Shown piece by piece: positions 6,604-15,867 of a stretch of DNA of 64,000 nucleotides. Under the pieces are notes generated by a model that was not told the DNA's origin, made no database searches, and saw only the letters and a program-made list of their open reading frames with translations. Positions within the stretch are counted from its first letter, which is position 1, and each line of letters begins with the position of its first letter. The translations under genes were made by a program, and so were the position numbers. Origin of the DNA: Limimaricola sp. G21655-S1. Its GTDB lineage: Bacteria; Pseudomonadota; Alphaproteobacteria; Rhodobacterales; Rhodobacteraceae. Location of the stretch: positions 1 through 64,000 of the forward strand of contig NZ_JAPWGO010000012.1 in assembly GCF_027213785.1 (NCBI RefSeq), read 5' to 3'.

Positions 6604-8679
6604 CTATCGCCGCGCCTCGCGCAGCCATGCGCCCAGCATCAGCGCCGCCGCCAGCAGCAGCAATGCCCAGGCAGGAACGAGCGGGATCACCGTGAGATCG
6701 AGCGTGCGGTAGGCGCCGCGCGGCGTCAGCCCGATCCAGCCGCGCCCCGCGGCCGGTCGACCGGGGCGCACGTCGCGCAGCGCCGGCATTCCGTCCTCCA
6801 TCGCCACGATGCCGCCGCGCGCTTCCGACACGGTATCCTCCAGCGCCACGGCGCTGGCGATGGTGTCCTCGAACTCGCGCGGCGCGGCCGGGCCGAGCGC
6901 GATCACCGCCTCCTGCTCGCCTTCCGACAGGCGGTAGAGCCCCATGCGCGGCGCGCCCCACAGCGCCTCGAAACGACCCGGCTCGACCTCCTCGAGCTCG
7001 ACCTCGGTTTCGCTGCCATCCGGGGCGGTCACGGTGACGGGGCCGACCTCATCGGCGAGCGAGCGGCGCACGATACGCATGACGAGCCCCGAGGGCTCCG
7101 CCCAGAGCGCCTCTTCCTCGAGCTCGGGCTCCTTCATCATCCAGTGCGCGAGACGGCGCAGCAGGTCGAGCTGCGGGCCGCCGCCGTCATAGCCGCGCCC
7201 CCAGAGCCAGACCTGGTCCGAGGCCAGAAGCGCGACGCGACCCTCGCCGACCCGATCGAGCGCCAGAAGCGGCCGTTCTCCCGGTCCGGTCAGGGCGATG
7301 GTGGCGCTCAGGGTCGGCTCGATCTCGATCTGACGGAACCAGCGGCCCCAATCGGGGGTGAGCGGATCGGCCCCGGCCTCGAGCCACGGATCGGCGAGGC
7401 CGGAGGTGACGGGATGGCGCGCTCCCAGATCGGTCAATTCCGGGCGAAAGGCGCGCTCGACCACGCGGGCGCTGGGCATGCCGGGCAGGACGAAGCCCAG
7501 CGGGCTGCGAAAGATGCTGTCGGCACCCGCATATTCCGGCCCGGCGGTGACCAGCACCGCGCCGCCCTCTTCGACGTAGCGGGCGACGTTGGCGAAGTAG
7601 TCGGAGGGCAGGATGCCGCGCCTGCGGTAGCGGTCGAAGACGATCAGGTCGAACTCGTCGATCTTCTCGATGAACAGCTCGCGGGTCGGAAAGGCGATCA
7701 GCGACAACTCCTCGACCGGCACCCCGTCCTGTTTCTCGGGCGGGCGCAGGATGGTGAAATGCACCAGATCGACCGAGGGGTCGGACTTCAGAAGGTTGCG
7801 CCAGGTCCGTTCGCCGGCATAGGGCTCGCCCGAAACCAGAAGCACGCGCAGCCGGTCCCGCACGCCGTTGATCTGCACGACGCTTTCGTTGTTGCGCGCG
7901 GTCAGCTCGCCCTCGACCTCCGGCGTGGCGAATTGCAGCACGTTCATGCCGCCATGCGGCAGCGCGACGGGAAGCCGGATGTCACGCCCGAGGGGCACTT
8001 CGAAACGCATCGGCTCGCCGCCGTCGATGGCGATGGTGAGCGGCACAGGCCCGGCGCTCCGTGGCGCCGCGCCGCTATCCTCGACCCGCAGGGTCAGCTC
8101 CACTTCCTCGCCGAGAATCGCGAAGGCCGGGGCGTTGCGCACCACGACGCGGCGGTCCCAGTCGCTGTCGCGCCCCGACAGCAGCACATGGGCGGGGGCA
8201 GGCAGGTCGGGCGCACGGGCGGCGTCGTGCAGCCGTCCGTCGGTCAGCATGACGATGCCCGCGACCCGGCCCGCGGGCTCCTCGGCCAAGGCCTCGGAGA
8301 GCGCGGTCATCAGCTTGGTGCCGCCATCCTCCGGCGCGTCGCCGAGGCGCACCACGCGCAACTCGGTGTTCTCGCGTACGGCGATCCGGCCCTGCAATGC
8401 CTCGAGCGCGGCCTCGGTCTGTTCGGCCCGATCCGACAGGGTCTGGCTCGCGCTTTCGTCCACGACGGCGATCACGATGTCCGAGAGCGGCTGGCGCTCC
8501 TCGCGCCGTAGCGCCGGGTTGGCCAGACCCGCCAGCAGAGCGAGCCCGGCGAGCGCCCGCAGCCACCAGCCCGGCAGGCCGCGCCAAAGCGCCAGCGCGA
8601 CCACGAGAACGGTCAGCGCCGCCAGCGCCCAAAGCGCGGGCCATGGCAGCAGCGGGTCGAAGATCACCGTGCCGTTCAC
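6604..8679 (-). CDS. Membrane protein with vWA/glutamine-amidotransferase-like domain, last gene of moxR operon
   Basis: This 691-residue protein has two N-terminal membrane helices (ALWALAALTVLVVALALW and LRALAGLALLAGLA). A vWA-like region follows, beginning SDIVIAVVDESASQTLSD, whose DxSxS looks like a degenerate MIDAS motif. The centre has a class-I glutamine-amidotransferase-like fold (DLIVFDRYRRRGILPSDYF, then GGAVLVTAGPEYAG) without an obvious catalytic Cys. One C-terminal helix (VPAWALLLLAAALMLGAWL) closes it. The start is GTG at 8679, sharing GTGA with the preceding stop. Proteins of this layout end moxR/DUF58/BatA operons in alphaproteobacteria; the function is unproven, with an envelope role inferred. 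Confidence 0.85.
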   Translation of the reverse strand: MNGTVIFDPLLPWPALWALAALTVLVVALALWRGLPGWWLRALAGLALLAGLANPALRREERQPLSDIVIAVVDESASQTLSDRAEQTEAALEALQGRIAVRENTELRVVRLGDAPEDGGTKLMTALSEALAEEPAGRVAGIVMLTDGRLHDAARAPDLPAPAHVLLSGRDSDWDRRVVVRNAPAFAILGEEVELTLRVEDSGAAPRSAGPVPLTIAIDGGEPMRFEVPLGRDIRLPVALPHGGMNVLQFATPEVEGELTARNNESVVQINGVRDRLRVLLVSGEPYAGERTWRNLLKSDPSVDLVHFTILRPPEKQDGVPVEELSLIAFPTRELFIEKIDEFDLIVFDRYRRRGILPSDYFANVARYVEEGGAVLVTAGPEYAGADSIFRSPLGFVLPGMPSARVVERAFRPELTDLGARHPVTSGLADPWLEAGADPLTPDWGRWFRQIEIEPTLSATIALTGPGERPLLALDRVGEGRVALLASDQVWLWGRGYDGGGPQLDLLRRLAHWMMKEPELEEEALWAEPSGLVMRIVRRSLADEVGPVTVTAPDGSETEVELEEVEPGRFEALWGAPRMGLYRLSEGEQEAVIALGPAAPREFEDTIASAVALEDTVSEARGGIVAMEDGMPALRDVRPGRPAAGRGWIGLTPRGAYRTLDLTVIPLVPAWALLLLAAALMLGAWLREARR

Positions 8680-11507
8680 TGGCCAAGCCTCTCGAGCAGC
8701 GCCGGCACGTGGACCTGGTCGGATTTGTAGTTGCCGGTGAGCACATGCATCACGAGGTTCACCCCGAAGCGATAGGCCATCTCGCGCTGGCGCTCGCCCG
8801 CCATGCCGCGCCCGACCGGGTAGAGCGGCATGCCGATCTCGTCCATCGCCCAGGCCGAGGCCCAGTCATTGCCACCGATCACCACCGGGGTCACGTTGTC
8901 GTTGAGGTTGCGAAACGGCATTCCAGGGGTCGGCTCTTCGTCCGGCGCCGCCTCGACCCAGACGTCGCGGCCCTGATGGCGGCCCGGAAAATCCTGCAGC
9001 AGGTAGAAGGTGCGCGTGAGCACGTGGTCCTCGGGCACCGGCGAGAGCGGCGGCACGTCGAGAGGGCGGGCGATGGCCTGCAGGCGGCGGCCCTCGGGCG
9101 TGGTCGCGCCGAGCCCCGCGATCCCGGCGTCGCGCGTGTCGAAGACGATCATGCCGCCGCCGCGCAGATAGGCGTTGAGCTTGTCATAGGCCGCCCCGGA
9201 GGGGATCGGCGTCGCGGCGGTGATCGGCCAGTAGAGCAGGGGGAAGAAGGCCAGCTCGTCGGTCTCGGGATCGACCGCCATCGGGGCGGCGGGCTCGACC
9301 GAGGTGCGCTGCCACAGCGTTCGGCCGAGCCCTTCGAGCCCGGCTCGGGCGATATCGTCCACCGCCGGATCGCCGGACAGGATATGCCCCAGCACGACGG
9401 AACCGGTAGCGGCCTGGGCAAAGTCCTCGGCCTGCGGGTCCATCGGTGGTTCGGCGGCGACGGAGCCGGATGGAGGCGTGTTGACCGGCGGCGCAGAGGG
9501 GACGGTGCCCTCCTGTGCCTCGGCCGGCGGGACCGGCGCCAGCAGCAGCGCCAGCACCACGGAGGCGGCCCGCAGGCCGCGCAGTCGGCCACCGACCAGC
9601 AGCGAGGCGACGGCGTCGATGGCCATCAACGCCACGGCCAGCGCCAGCAGCAGCCCGCCGAGCGGCCGTTCCGCCGGACGGTCGAGCCCCTCGACCGCGA
9701 TGCTGGCGGGCCAGCGGGCCGGCGCGAGCGTGGTGTCGGCACGGGTGACGTTGAGTGCGTAGCGCCCGGCCTCGCCCTCGTAGAGGCCCGGCGGCAATTC
9801 GGGACCCAGATCGCCTGTCGCGAGATCCTCGCCCGCCACGGCGGCGCGGGTGTCGGTCCCGGTCAGGCGGCCCTCGGCGTCCATTACCTCGACCGGCTGC
9901 CAGGTCGTCCCCGCGAGATCCGCGGCGGCGTCCGCATCGGCCCGGGCCGAGATGGCGAGCCGCTCGAGCATCGACACGAACAGCCCCGACAGCGGCAGCG
10001 AGGACCACTCGGCATTGGCGGTGACATGCATCAGCACCACCTGACCGTCGCCGAGTGCTTTGCGGGTAACCAGCGGCGTGCCATCCGAAAGCTGGGCGAT
10101 GACGCGGGCGGCCAGATCGGGGCCGGGCTGGGCCATGACCTGCGCGCGCACGGTCACGTCGTCGGGCACGGCGAGGCCTTGAAACGGGCTGTCGGCCGCG
10201 AAGGGGGCGATGGTCTTGGGCTCGCCCCAGCTCATGCTGCCGCCGACCGAGCGGCCACCGGTGCGCAGCCGCACCGGCATCAGGGGATCGTCGCCGTCGC
10301 GGCCCGCATCCGAGGCGGCGAGCCTGGGCCCGGCGAAGCGCAGCAGCAGCCCGCCATCTTCCACCCATGCCTGCAGCGCCTCGGCCTCGGCGGGCGGCAG
10401 GCTGCCGGCATCGGCGAGGACGATCACGTCCGGATTGGCGGGGATCAGCGCCGGCAGGTCGCCCGAGACGAGATCGGCCTGCGGCTCCAGCGCCACGCGC
10501 AGGTAATGCAGCGGCGACATCAGCTCAGTGGATTCGCGCGACTCGCGGCTTTCGACGAGGCCGATCTCGCGCCGCCGGAGCGCATCGTCGGTGAGCGCCA
10601 CTGCGGCGGCGGAGCGCGCGCCATCGATCTCGAAGCGGGTGACGCGGTTGCGCAGCTCCGGCGGCAGCGACAGATCGGCCCGCGCCACCGCATCGCCGGG
10701 CGCGAAGTCGAGCGTGGCGGCGGCGAGGCGGCGCTCGATCCCGGCCGGGTCGAGACCATGCGCGGCGACGGTCACGCTCTCGGCGCCGCCGCTTGGCGTG
10801 CGCACGGCCTCCAGAGCGATGGCGGTGCCGTCGAGTTGTGGCGGCCGTAACGCCGCGATCCGGCGCGGGGTCTGGATCACCCGGACCGGGCCATGCGCTT
10901 CGAGCGCGGTCAGAAGGGTGTCGCGGCTGTCACGGGCGAGGCCGTCGGAGAGCCAGACCGTCTCGAACCGCCCCTCCAGCGTTTCGGCCCAGTCATCGAG
11001 CGCGGCCGGATCGGGCTGCCATGGCCGCGGCGCGAGGCCGGGCAGGCTGGACAGCACCGCTTCGGCGGGGTCGAAGCGCGTCTCGGGCGGCGGATCGGTC
11101 AGCGCCACCAAGGCGGCGGGGCGACCGGCGCGGCGCGCCTCGCCCAGCAGCGCTTCGATCCGGGCCCCGCGGGCCGGCCAGTCACGCGCATCGGCCCATG
11201 TGGCATCGGCGAGGATCAGCAGCGGACCGCTACCCGGCGCGGCGCGCTCGGACGGGTTCAGCACCGGCCCCGCGAAGCCGATGATCGCGGCGGCGACGGC
11301 AAGGATGCGCAGCAGCAGGAGCCACCAAGGCGTGCGGTCGGACTGGCTTTCGCGGTCGTCGAGACCCAGGAGCAGCACGACGCCCGGAAAACGGCGGCGC
11401 AGCGGCGCGGGCGGCACGGCGCGCAGGATCAGCCACAGCACCGGCAACAGCACCAGCCCCGCCAACAGCCAGGGCGAGAGGAAACCGACGGGGCCGAGGC
11501 TCCACAT
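8676..11507 (-). CDS. BatA N-terminal domain / DUF4159 membrane protein
   Basis: This protein is 943 residues long. Residues 1-90 form the BatA-type double membrane anchor (LLAGLVLLPVLWLILRAVPP, the PLRRRFPG signature, then WWLLLLRILAVAAAIIGFAGP). A vWA-like and GATase-like middle follows, then a further helix around residues 640-690. The C-terminal ~200 residues are DUF4159 (FPLLYWPITAATPIP, GGGMIVFDTRD, RTFYLLQDFPGR). The start ATG at 11507 overlaps the DUF58 stop (TGATG); an upstream start would lie inside DUF58. It is translationally coupled on both sides. The family accompanies MoxR ATPases and is thought to act in envelope stress or metalloenzyme assembly, but this is not established. 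Confidence 0.9.
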   Translation of the reverse strand: MWSLGPVGFLSPWLLAGLVLLPVLWLILRAVPPAPLRRRFPGVVLLLGLDDRESQSDRTPWWLLLLRILAVAAAIIGFAGPVLNPSERAAPGSGPLLILADATWADARDWPARGARIEALLGEARRAGRPAALVALTDPPPETRFDPAEAVLSSLPGLAPRPWQPDPAALDDWAETLEGRFETVWLSDGLARDSRDTLLTALEAHGPVRVIQTPRRIAALRPPQLDGTAIALEAVRTPSGGAESVTVAAHGLDPAGIERRLAAATLDFAPGDAVARADLSLPPELRNRVTRFEIDGARSAAAVALTDDALRRREIGLVESRESRESTELMSPLHYLRVALEPQADLVSGDLPALIPANPDVIVLADAGSLPPAEAEALQAWVEDGGLLLRFAGPRLAASDAGRDGDDPLMPVRLRTGGRSVGGSMSWGEPKTIAPFAADSPFQGLAVPDDVTVRAQVMAQPGPDLAARVIAQLSDGTPLVTRKALGDGQVVLMHVTANAEWSSLPLSGLFVSMLERLAISARADADAAADLAGTTWQPVEVMDAEGRLTGTDTRAAVAGEDLATGDLGPELPPGLYEGEAGRYALNVTRADTTLAPARWPASIAVEGLDRPAERPLGGLLLALAVALMAIDAVASLLVGGRLRGLRAASVVLALLLAPVPPAEAQEGTVPSAPPVNTPPSGSVAAEPPMDPQAEDFAQAATGSVVLGHILSGDPAVDDIARAGLEGLGRTLWQRTSVEPAAPMAVDPETDELAFFPLLYWPITAATPIPSGAAYDKLNAYLRGGGMIVFDTRDAGIAGLGATTPEGRRLQAIARPLDVPPLSPVPEDHVLTRTFYLLQDFPGRHQGRDVWVEAAPDEEPTPGMPFRNLNDNVTPVVIGGNDWASAWAMDEIGMPLYPVGRGMAGERQREMAYRFGVNLVMHVLTGNYKSDQVHVPALLERLGQ

Positions 11508-12397
11508 CAGCGCCGCTCCAGCGCGGCATAGAGCCACAGCAGCGCCGAGGCGGCGCTGTCGGATGTGCGGTGGGTCGAGAATTGCCAGCCGGTGGCGCGG
11601 GCCAGATCGGCCAGCCGGTCGCGACGCTCGGCCAGCCGCTGGAGATAGCGGTCGCGCAGATCGCCGGCCTTCAGGGTCTCGTGGCGCAGCGCGCCCGACA
11701 TGCTCTCGAAAATGGTGCGGCCATCATAGGGAAACGCCTCTTCGGCGGGGTCGAGCACCTGCAGGAGCGCCCCGCGCACGCCACGGTCTGCCGCGGCGGT
11801 GAGCATCGTCTCGACCGGCTCGACCGGCCCGAGGAAATCCGAGACCAGCACCGCCCGGCTTTGCGGCGCGAGGCCTTTCGCCTCGGGAGCACCGTGATCC
11901 TCGGCCGTGTCCTGCGACAGGAGTTGCGCCAGCCGCGACAGCTGTCCGCGACCACGGCGCGGCGGCAGCCGCGCATCGGCGAGGCCCACCCGCTCGCCGC
12001 CCCGGGTCAGCACCACCGCGATGGCCAGCGCGATGAGCCGGGCGCGGTCGCCCTTGGGAGGCAGCTTCGGCGTTGAGGCAAAGCCCATCGAGGCACCGTC
12101 ATCGACCCAGAGCGCGACGCTCTGCGCGATCTGCCACTCCTTCTCCTGCACGAAGGCCTGATCGGCCCGGCCCGAGCGGCGCCAGTCGATGGCGCGCGCG
12201 GTGTCGTGCGGCTGCGCCGCGCGGTATTGCCAGAAATTGCTGCCCGCGCCGGCCCGCCTGCGGCCATGCTCGCCCATCAGCACGGTCTGGGCCAGCTGCT
12301 CGGCCTCGGCCAGGAGCGGCGGCAGCGGACTCGCGAGATCCTCGGCCCGGCCGCGCAGGCCGAGCGGGGCCGTGGTCGTGGCGGGGCTGGCGCTCAC
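11507..12397 (-). CDS. DUF58 domain-containing protein
   Basis: This 296-residue protein starts at GTG 12397, which overlaps the moxR stop (GTGA). The DUF58 signature region is visible as [22 protein letters not shown] near residue 60. It is followed by a vWA-like core ([16 protein letters not shown], with a DxxxS resembling a MIDAS motif) and [15 protein letters not shown]58 proteins are partners of MoxR AAA+ ATPases. A longer reading frame upstream runs through moxR in another frame and is not real. The gene is coupled to moxR above and to the BatA/DUF4159 gene below. Confidence 0.92.
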   Translation of the reverse strand: MSASPATTTAPLGLRGRAEDLASPLPPLLAEAEQLAQTVLMGEHGRRRAGAGSNFWQYRAAQPHDTARAIDWRRSGRADQAFVQEKEWQIAQSVALWVDDGASMGFASTPKLPPKGDRARLIALAIAVVLTRGGERVGLADARLPPRRGRGQLSRLAQLLSQDTAEDHGAPEAKGLAPQSRAVLVSDFLGPVEPVETMLTAAADRGVRGALLQVLDPAEEAFPYDGRTIFESMSGALRHETLKAGDLRDRYLQRLAERRDRLADLARATGWQFSTHRTSDSAASALLWLYAALERR

Positions 12398-13410
12398 GCG
12401 GCCGCCTCGGCCCGCGTCACCCTCTCCGCCACGCTCTCGATCAATGCGGGCAGGTTTTCGCCCCGCGCCCGGGCGGCAAAGCCCAGCGCCATGCGGTGCT
12501 CCAGCACCGGCACCGCCAGCCGCGCCACGTCCTGCGGCCCCGGCGCGAGGCGGCCGTCGAGCAGCGCCTCGGCGCGCACCGCGAGCATCAGGGCCTGCGC
12601 CGCGCGCGGTCCCGGCCCCCAGCTCACCGATTGCCGCAACTCCGGCAGCGCCTCGGGCTCGTCCGGGCGGCAGGCGCGCACCAAGTCGAGGATCAGCTCC
12701 ATCACGCCTTCGCCCACCGGCATGCGGCGCAGCAGGCGCTGTGCCTCCAGCAGCTCCTGCGCGGTGAAGACCGGCTCGGCCTCGGCCTCCTCGATGCCGG
12801 TGGTGGCCAGAAGGATCGCGCGTTCGGTGTCGCGGGTCGGGTAGGGCACGTCGATCTGGAACAGGAACCGGTCGAGCTGCGCCTCGGGCAGCGGGTAGGT
12901 GCCCTCCTGCTCCAGCGGGTTCTGCGTGGCGAGGACGTGGAACGGACGGCCCAGCGGTCGGTGTTGCCCGGCGATCGTCACCTCGCGCTCCTGCATCGCC
13001 TGAAGGAGCGCCGACTGGGTGCGGGGCGAGGCGCGGTTGATCTCGTCGGCCATCAGCAGCTGGCAGAACACCGGGCCTTCGATGAAGCGGAAGGCGCGGG
13101 AGCCGTCGGCACCGGTCTCGAGCACCTCCGAGCCGAGGATGTCGGCCGGCATCAGGTCGGGGGTGAACTGGATCCGGCTCTCCACGAGCCCCATCACCGT
13201 CGAGAGCGCGTCGACAAGCCGGGTCTTGCCCAGCCCCGGCAGGCCGACCAGCAGCGCATGGCCGCCGCATAGCAGCGCCGAGAGCGTCAGCTCGACCACG
13301 CGTTCCTGCCCGACGAAGCGCCGCGCCACGCTGTCGCGGGCCTGCGCGAGACGGTCGCCGAGGCGCTCGATTTCGGCAAGAAGATCGGCGTCGCTCACCT
13401 GCTCTGGCAT
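12394..13410 (-). CDS. MoxR-family AAA+ ATPase
   Basis: This 338-residue AAA+ ATPase is the first gene of the four-gene operon. The Walker A motif is GLPGLGKT, Walker B is [10 protein letters not shown], sensor 1 is [20 protein letters not shown], and the arginine-rich region [12 protein letters not shown] follows. MoxR ATPases act as chaperones that mature or insert metal into partner proteins, usually ones carrying vWA domains such as those encoded downstream. The start chosen is the ATG at 13410 with GGGAG upstream; an ATG at 13437 is possible but has a weaker ribosome site. It is divergent from the DUF1285 gene, so the two promoters share about 60 bases. Confidence 0.95.
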   Translation of the reverse strand: MPEQVSDADLLAEIERLGDRLAQARDSVARRFVGQERVVELTLSALLCGGHALLVGLPGLGKTRLVDALSTVMGLVESRIQFTPDLMPADILGSEVLETGADGSRAFRFIEGPVFCQLLMADEINRASPRTQSALLQAMQEREVTIAGQHRPLGRPFHVLATQNPLEQEGTYPLPEAQLDRFLFQIDVPYPTRDTERAILLATTGIEEAEAEPVFTAQELLEAQRLLRRMPVGEGVMELILDLVRACRPDEPEALPELRQSVSWGPGPRAAQALMLAVRAEALLDGRLAPGPQDVARLAVPVLEHRMALGFAARARGENLPALIESVAERVTRAEAAA

Positions 13411-13469
13411 GACAGCACTCCCGTCCTGGTCTAGCATTGCAGTCCCAGCAGATACCGTGGCGGGTCCGG

Positions 13470-14057
13470 ATGGCAAACACAAAGAACAGTGAGACGACCG
13501 AGGCGCCTTCGGCGGAAAACCTCGCATCGGCGGCGAGCCGCGCCGGCGCGCGCGGCCCGGCGCCGGTGCATTTGTGGGATCCGCCCTACTGCGGCGATCT
13601 CGACATGCGGATCGCGCGCGACGGCACCTGGTTTCATGAGGGCACGCCGATCGGCCGCGAGCGCATGGTCAAGCTCTTCGCCTCGATCCTCAAGCGCGAG
13701 GGCGACGGGCACTACCTCGTCACCCCGGTCGAAAAGGTGGGCATCACCGTCGACGACGCGCCCTTCGTCGCGGTTGACGTCGCGCGGGAGGGGGAGGGGC
13801 TGCGCTTTACCACCAATCTCGACGAGACGGCGGTGGCGGGGCCCGAGCATCCGATCCGGGTGGTCCGCGACCCGGAAACGGGGGAGCCCGCGCCCTATAT
13901 CGAGATCCGGTCGGGGCTGGAGGCGTTGATCGACCGCAAGAGCTTCTACCGGCTGGTGGAGCTGGGCGAAACCGCGCCGCATGAGGGCGAGGACTGGTTC
14001 GGCGTACGGTCGAACGGCATCTTCTTCCCGATCATCCCGGCGGCGGAACTTCCCTGA
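13470..14057 (+). CDS. DUF1285 domain protein
   Basis: This 195-residue soluble protein has the family blocks HLWDPPYCGDLDMRIARDG, TPIGRERMVKLFASIL, YLVTPVEKVGI and DAPFVAVDV. These make the call secure, but the function of DUF1285 is unknown; structures show a two-domain ligand-binding-like fold. The start is the ATG at 13470, where the conserved family region and a normal-length N-terminus begin. It is divergent from moxR and stands alone, with a GC-rich hairpin directly after its stop. Confidence 0.9.
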   Translation: MANTKNSETTEAPSAENLASAASRAGARGPAPVHLWDPPYCGDLDMRIARDGTWFHEGTPIGRERMVKLFASILKREGDGHYLVTPVEKVGITVDDAPFVAVDVAREGEGLRFTTNLDETAVAGPEHPIRVVRDPETGEPAPYIEIRSGLEALIDRKSFYRLVELGETAPHEGEDWFGVRSNGIFFPIIPAAELP

Positions 14058-14068
14058 CGTGATGGCAC

Positions 14069-14095
14069 GCGGAAGCCCGGAGACCGGGCTTCCGC
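14069..14095 (+). terminator. GC-rich stem-loop after DUF1285 gene
   Basis: GCGGAAGCCCGG (14069-14080) pairs perfectly with CCGGGCTTCCGC (14084-14095), a 12-bp stem with a 3-base loop. No T-run follows, so termination is inferred from its position 12 bases behind the stop codon. Confidence 0.5.
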
Positions 14096-14228
14096 GCCAC
14101 GCGTTACCAAGGTCACTCGTCAAGACGACGCCACGGGGCCGCATCGGGCGTCATCTCGTATCATGCCGAAGAACTACGACATTGACGCGACGGCAATGTG
14201 CGGCGGGAGCGCCCCTTCGCTAAAGTTT

Positions 14229-14261
14229 GGGCATCCGCGCGAGGAAGTGGCACGGATGCCC
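14229..14261 (-). terminator. Stem-loop after gabD
   Basis: GGGCATCCG (14229-14237) and CGGATGCCC (14253-14261) form a 9-bp stem. On the minus strand it is followed by AAACTTTAG. It lies 48 bases downstream of the gabD stop. The region 14096-14309 holds nothing else recognisable. Confidence 0.5.
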
Positions 14262-14309
14262 GGCAAGCAGGCGCCATCTGCACGTCGCCATGCCGTCTTC
14301 TCGGACGGA

Positions 14310-15788
14310 TCAGATCGAGCTGCAGATGTATTTCATCTCCAGATAGTCGTCGATTCCATGCCGCGAGCCCTCGCGGCCCAGCCCCGATTGCTTGACCCCG
14401 CCGAAGGGCGCGACCTCGGTCGAGATGATGCCGGTGTTCACCCCGACGATACCGTATTCCAGCGCCTCGGCCACCTTGGTCACGCGGCTCAGATCCTTGG
14501 CGTAGAAATACGAGGCGAGGCCGAAGATCGTGTCGTTCGCCATTTCGATCACCTCATCCTCGTCCTCGAAGGCGAAAAGCGGCGCGAAGGGACCGAAGGT
14601 TTCCTCATGGGCGACCTTCATCCCCTGTTTCGCCCCGGTGACGACGGTGGGCTGGAAGAACTGGCCGCCGAGATCATGCGCCTCGCCGCCGGTGAGCAGC
14701 GTCGCGCCGTGATCGAGCGCGTCCTTCAGGTGATCGCGCACCTTGTCGATGGCCGAAGCCTCGATCAGCGGTCCGAGATCGGTGCCGTCGGAGAGCCCGT
14801 CGCCCACGCGCAGCTTCTCGACCGCGACCTTCAGGCGCTTGGCGAACTCGTCATAGACGCCCGTCTGCACGTAGATCCGGTTGGCGCAGACGCAGGTCTG
14901 GCCGTTGTTGCGGAACTTGCACTGGATCGCGCCCTCGACCGCCGCGTCGAGATCGGCGTCGTCGAACACGATGAAGGGCGCGTTGCCGCCCAGCTCCATG
15001 GAGCATTTCATGACCTGGTCGGCGGCCTGCCGCAGCAGCGTCCGGCCCACCTCGGTCGAGCCGGTGAAGGTCAGCTTGCGCACCTTAGGGTTCTCGCAGA
15101 ACTCCTTTCCCACCTCCGAGGAGGAAGTCGAGGTGACCACCGAGAACACGCCCTCGGGCACGCCGGCCTCCTCGGCCAGCACCGCCATGGCGAGCGCCGA
15201 GAGCGGGGTGAGCGAGGCGGGGCGGATCACGAAAGAGCAACCGGCGGCCAGCGCCGGGGCGACCTTGCGCGCGATCATCGCGTTGGGGAAGTTCCATGGC
15301 GTGATCCCGGCGGCCACCCCGATCGGCTGGCGGATCACGGTGATCCGCTTGTCGGGCATGTGGCCGGGGATGGTCTCGCCATAGACCCGCTTGGCCTCCT
15401 CGCCGAACCACTCGACGAAGCTGGCGCCATAGGCGACCTCGCCCCGGCTCTCGGCCAGGGGCTTGCCCTGCTCTGCGGTCATCAGGATCGCCAGATCCTC
15501 CTGATGCTCCATCATCAGGTCGTACCAGCGGCGCAGGATCTTGGCGCGGTCCTTGCCGGTCCGGGCGGCCCAGGGCTTTTGCGCCTTATGGGCGATGTCG
15601 ATGGCCTGCGCGATCTCGTCCCGGCTCAGATCGGCGATCGAGGCGAGGACGTCGCCGCGCGCCGGGTTGGTGACGTCGAAGGTCCTGCCGTCCTTGGCGG
15701 CGACCCACTTGCCGCCGAGAAAGGCACGGTCGCGGACGAGGTCGGGGCGGCGGAGCAGTGACTTGATGTCGGTGCGGTCGTCGAGCAT
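14310..15788 (-). CDS. gabD: Succinate-semialdehyde dehydrogenase (NADP+), GabD type
   Basis: This 492-residue aldehyde dehydrogenase oxidises succinate semialdehyde to succinate, the last step of the GABA shunt, and so feeds the TCA cycle. The general base Glu265 (CSMELGGNAP) and nucleophile Cys299 (NNGQTCVCANR, with the double-Cys pattern of GabD) are present. The cofactor motif reads TPWNFPNAMIARK. In the segment FVIRPASLTPLSAL, Arg189 stands where aldehyde dehydrogenases usually have Lys (KPA), a residue that contacts the adenosine ribose. The start ATG at 15788 follows GGAGG. No gabT is adjacent. The gene is divergent from an alpha/beta hydrolase. Confidence 0.93.
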   Translation of the reverse strand: MLDDRTDIKSLLRRPDLVRDRAFLGGKWVAAKDGRTFDVTNPARGDVLASIADLSRDEIAQAIDIAHKAQKPWAARTGKDRAKILRRWYDLMMEHQEDLAILMTAEQGKPLAESRGEVAYGASFVEWFGEEAKRVYGETIPGHMPDKRITVIRQPIGVAAGITPWNFPNAMIARKVAPALAAGCSFVIRPASLTPLSALAMAVLAEEAGVPEGVFSVVTSTSSSEVGKEFCENPKVRKLTFTGSTEVGRTLLRQAADQVMKCSMELGGNAPFIVFDDADLDAAVEGAIQCKFRNNGQTCVCANRIYVQTGVYDEFAKRLKVAVEKLRVGDGLSDGTDLGPLIEASAIDKVRDHLKDALDHGATLLTGGEAHDLGGQFFQPTVVTGAKQGMKVAHEETFGPFAPLFAFEDEDEVIEMANDTIFGLASYFYAKDLSRVTKVAEALEYGIVGVNTGIISTEVAPFGGVKQSGLGREGSRHGIDDYLEMKYICSSI

Positions 15789-15867
15789 GACTTTTCCTCC
15801 AGGAGTTCGGGCGCATCCTTCACCGCGAGGGTAGGGCGGGTCCAGCCCCCTGACAGGGAGGAACGAA

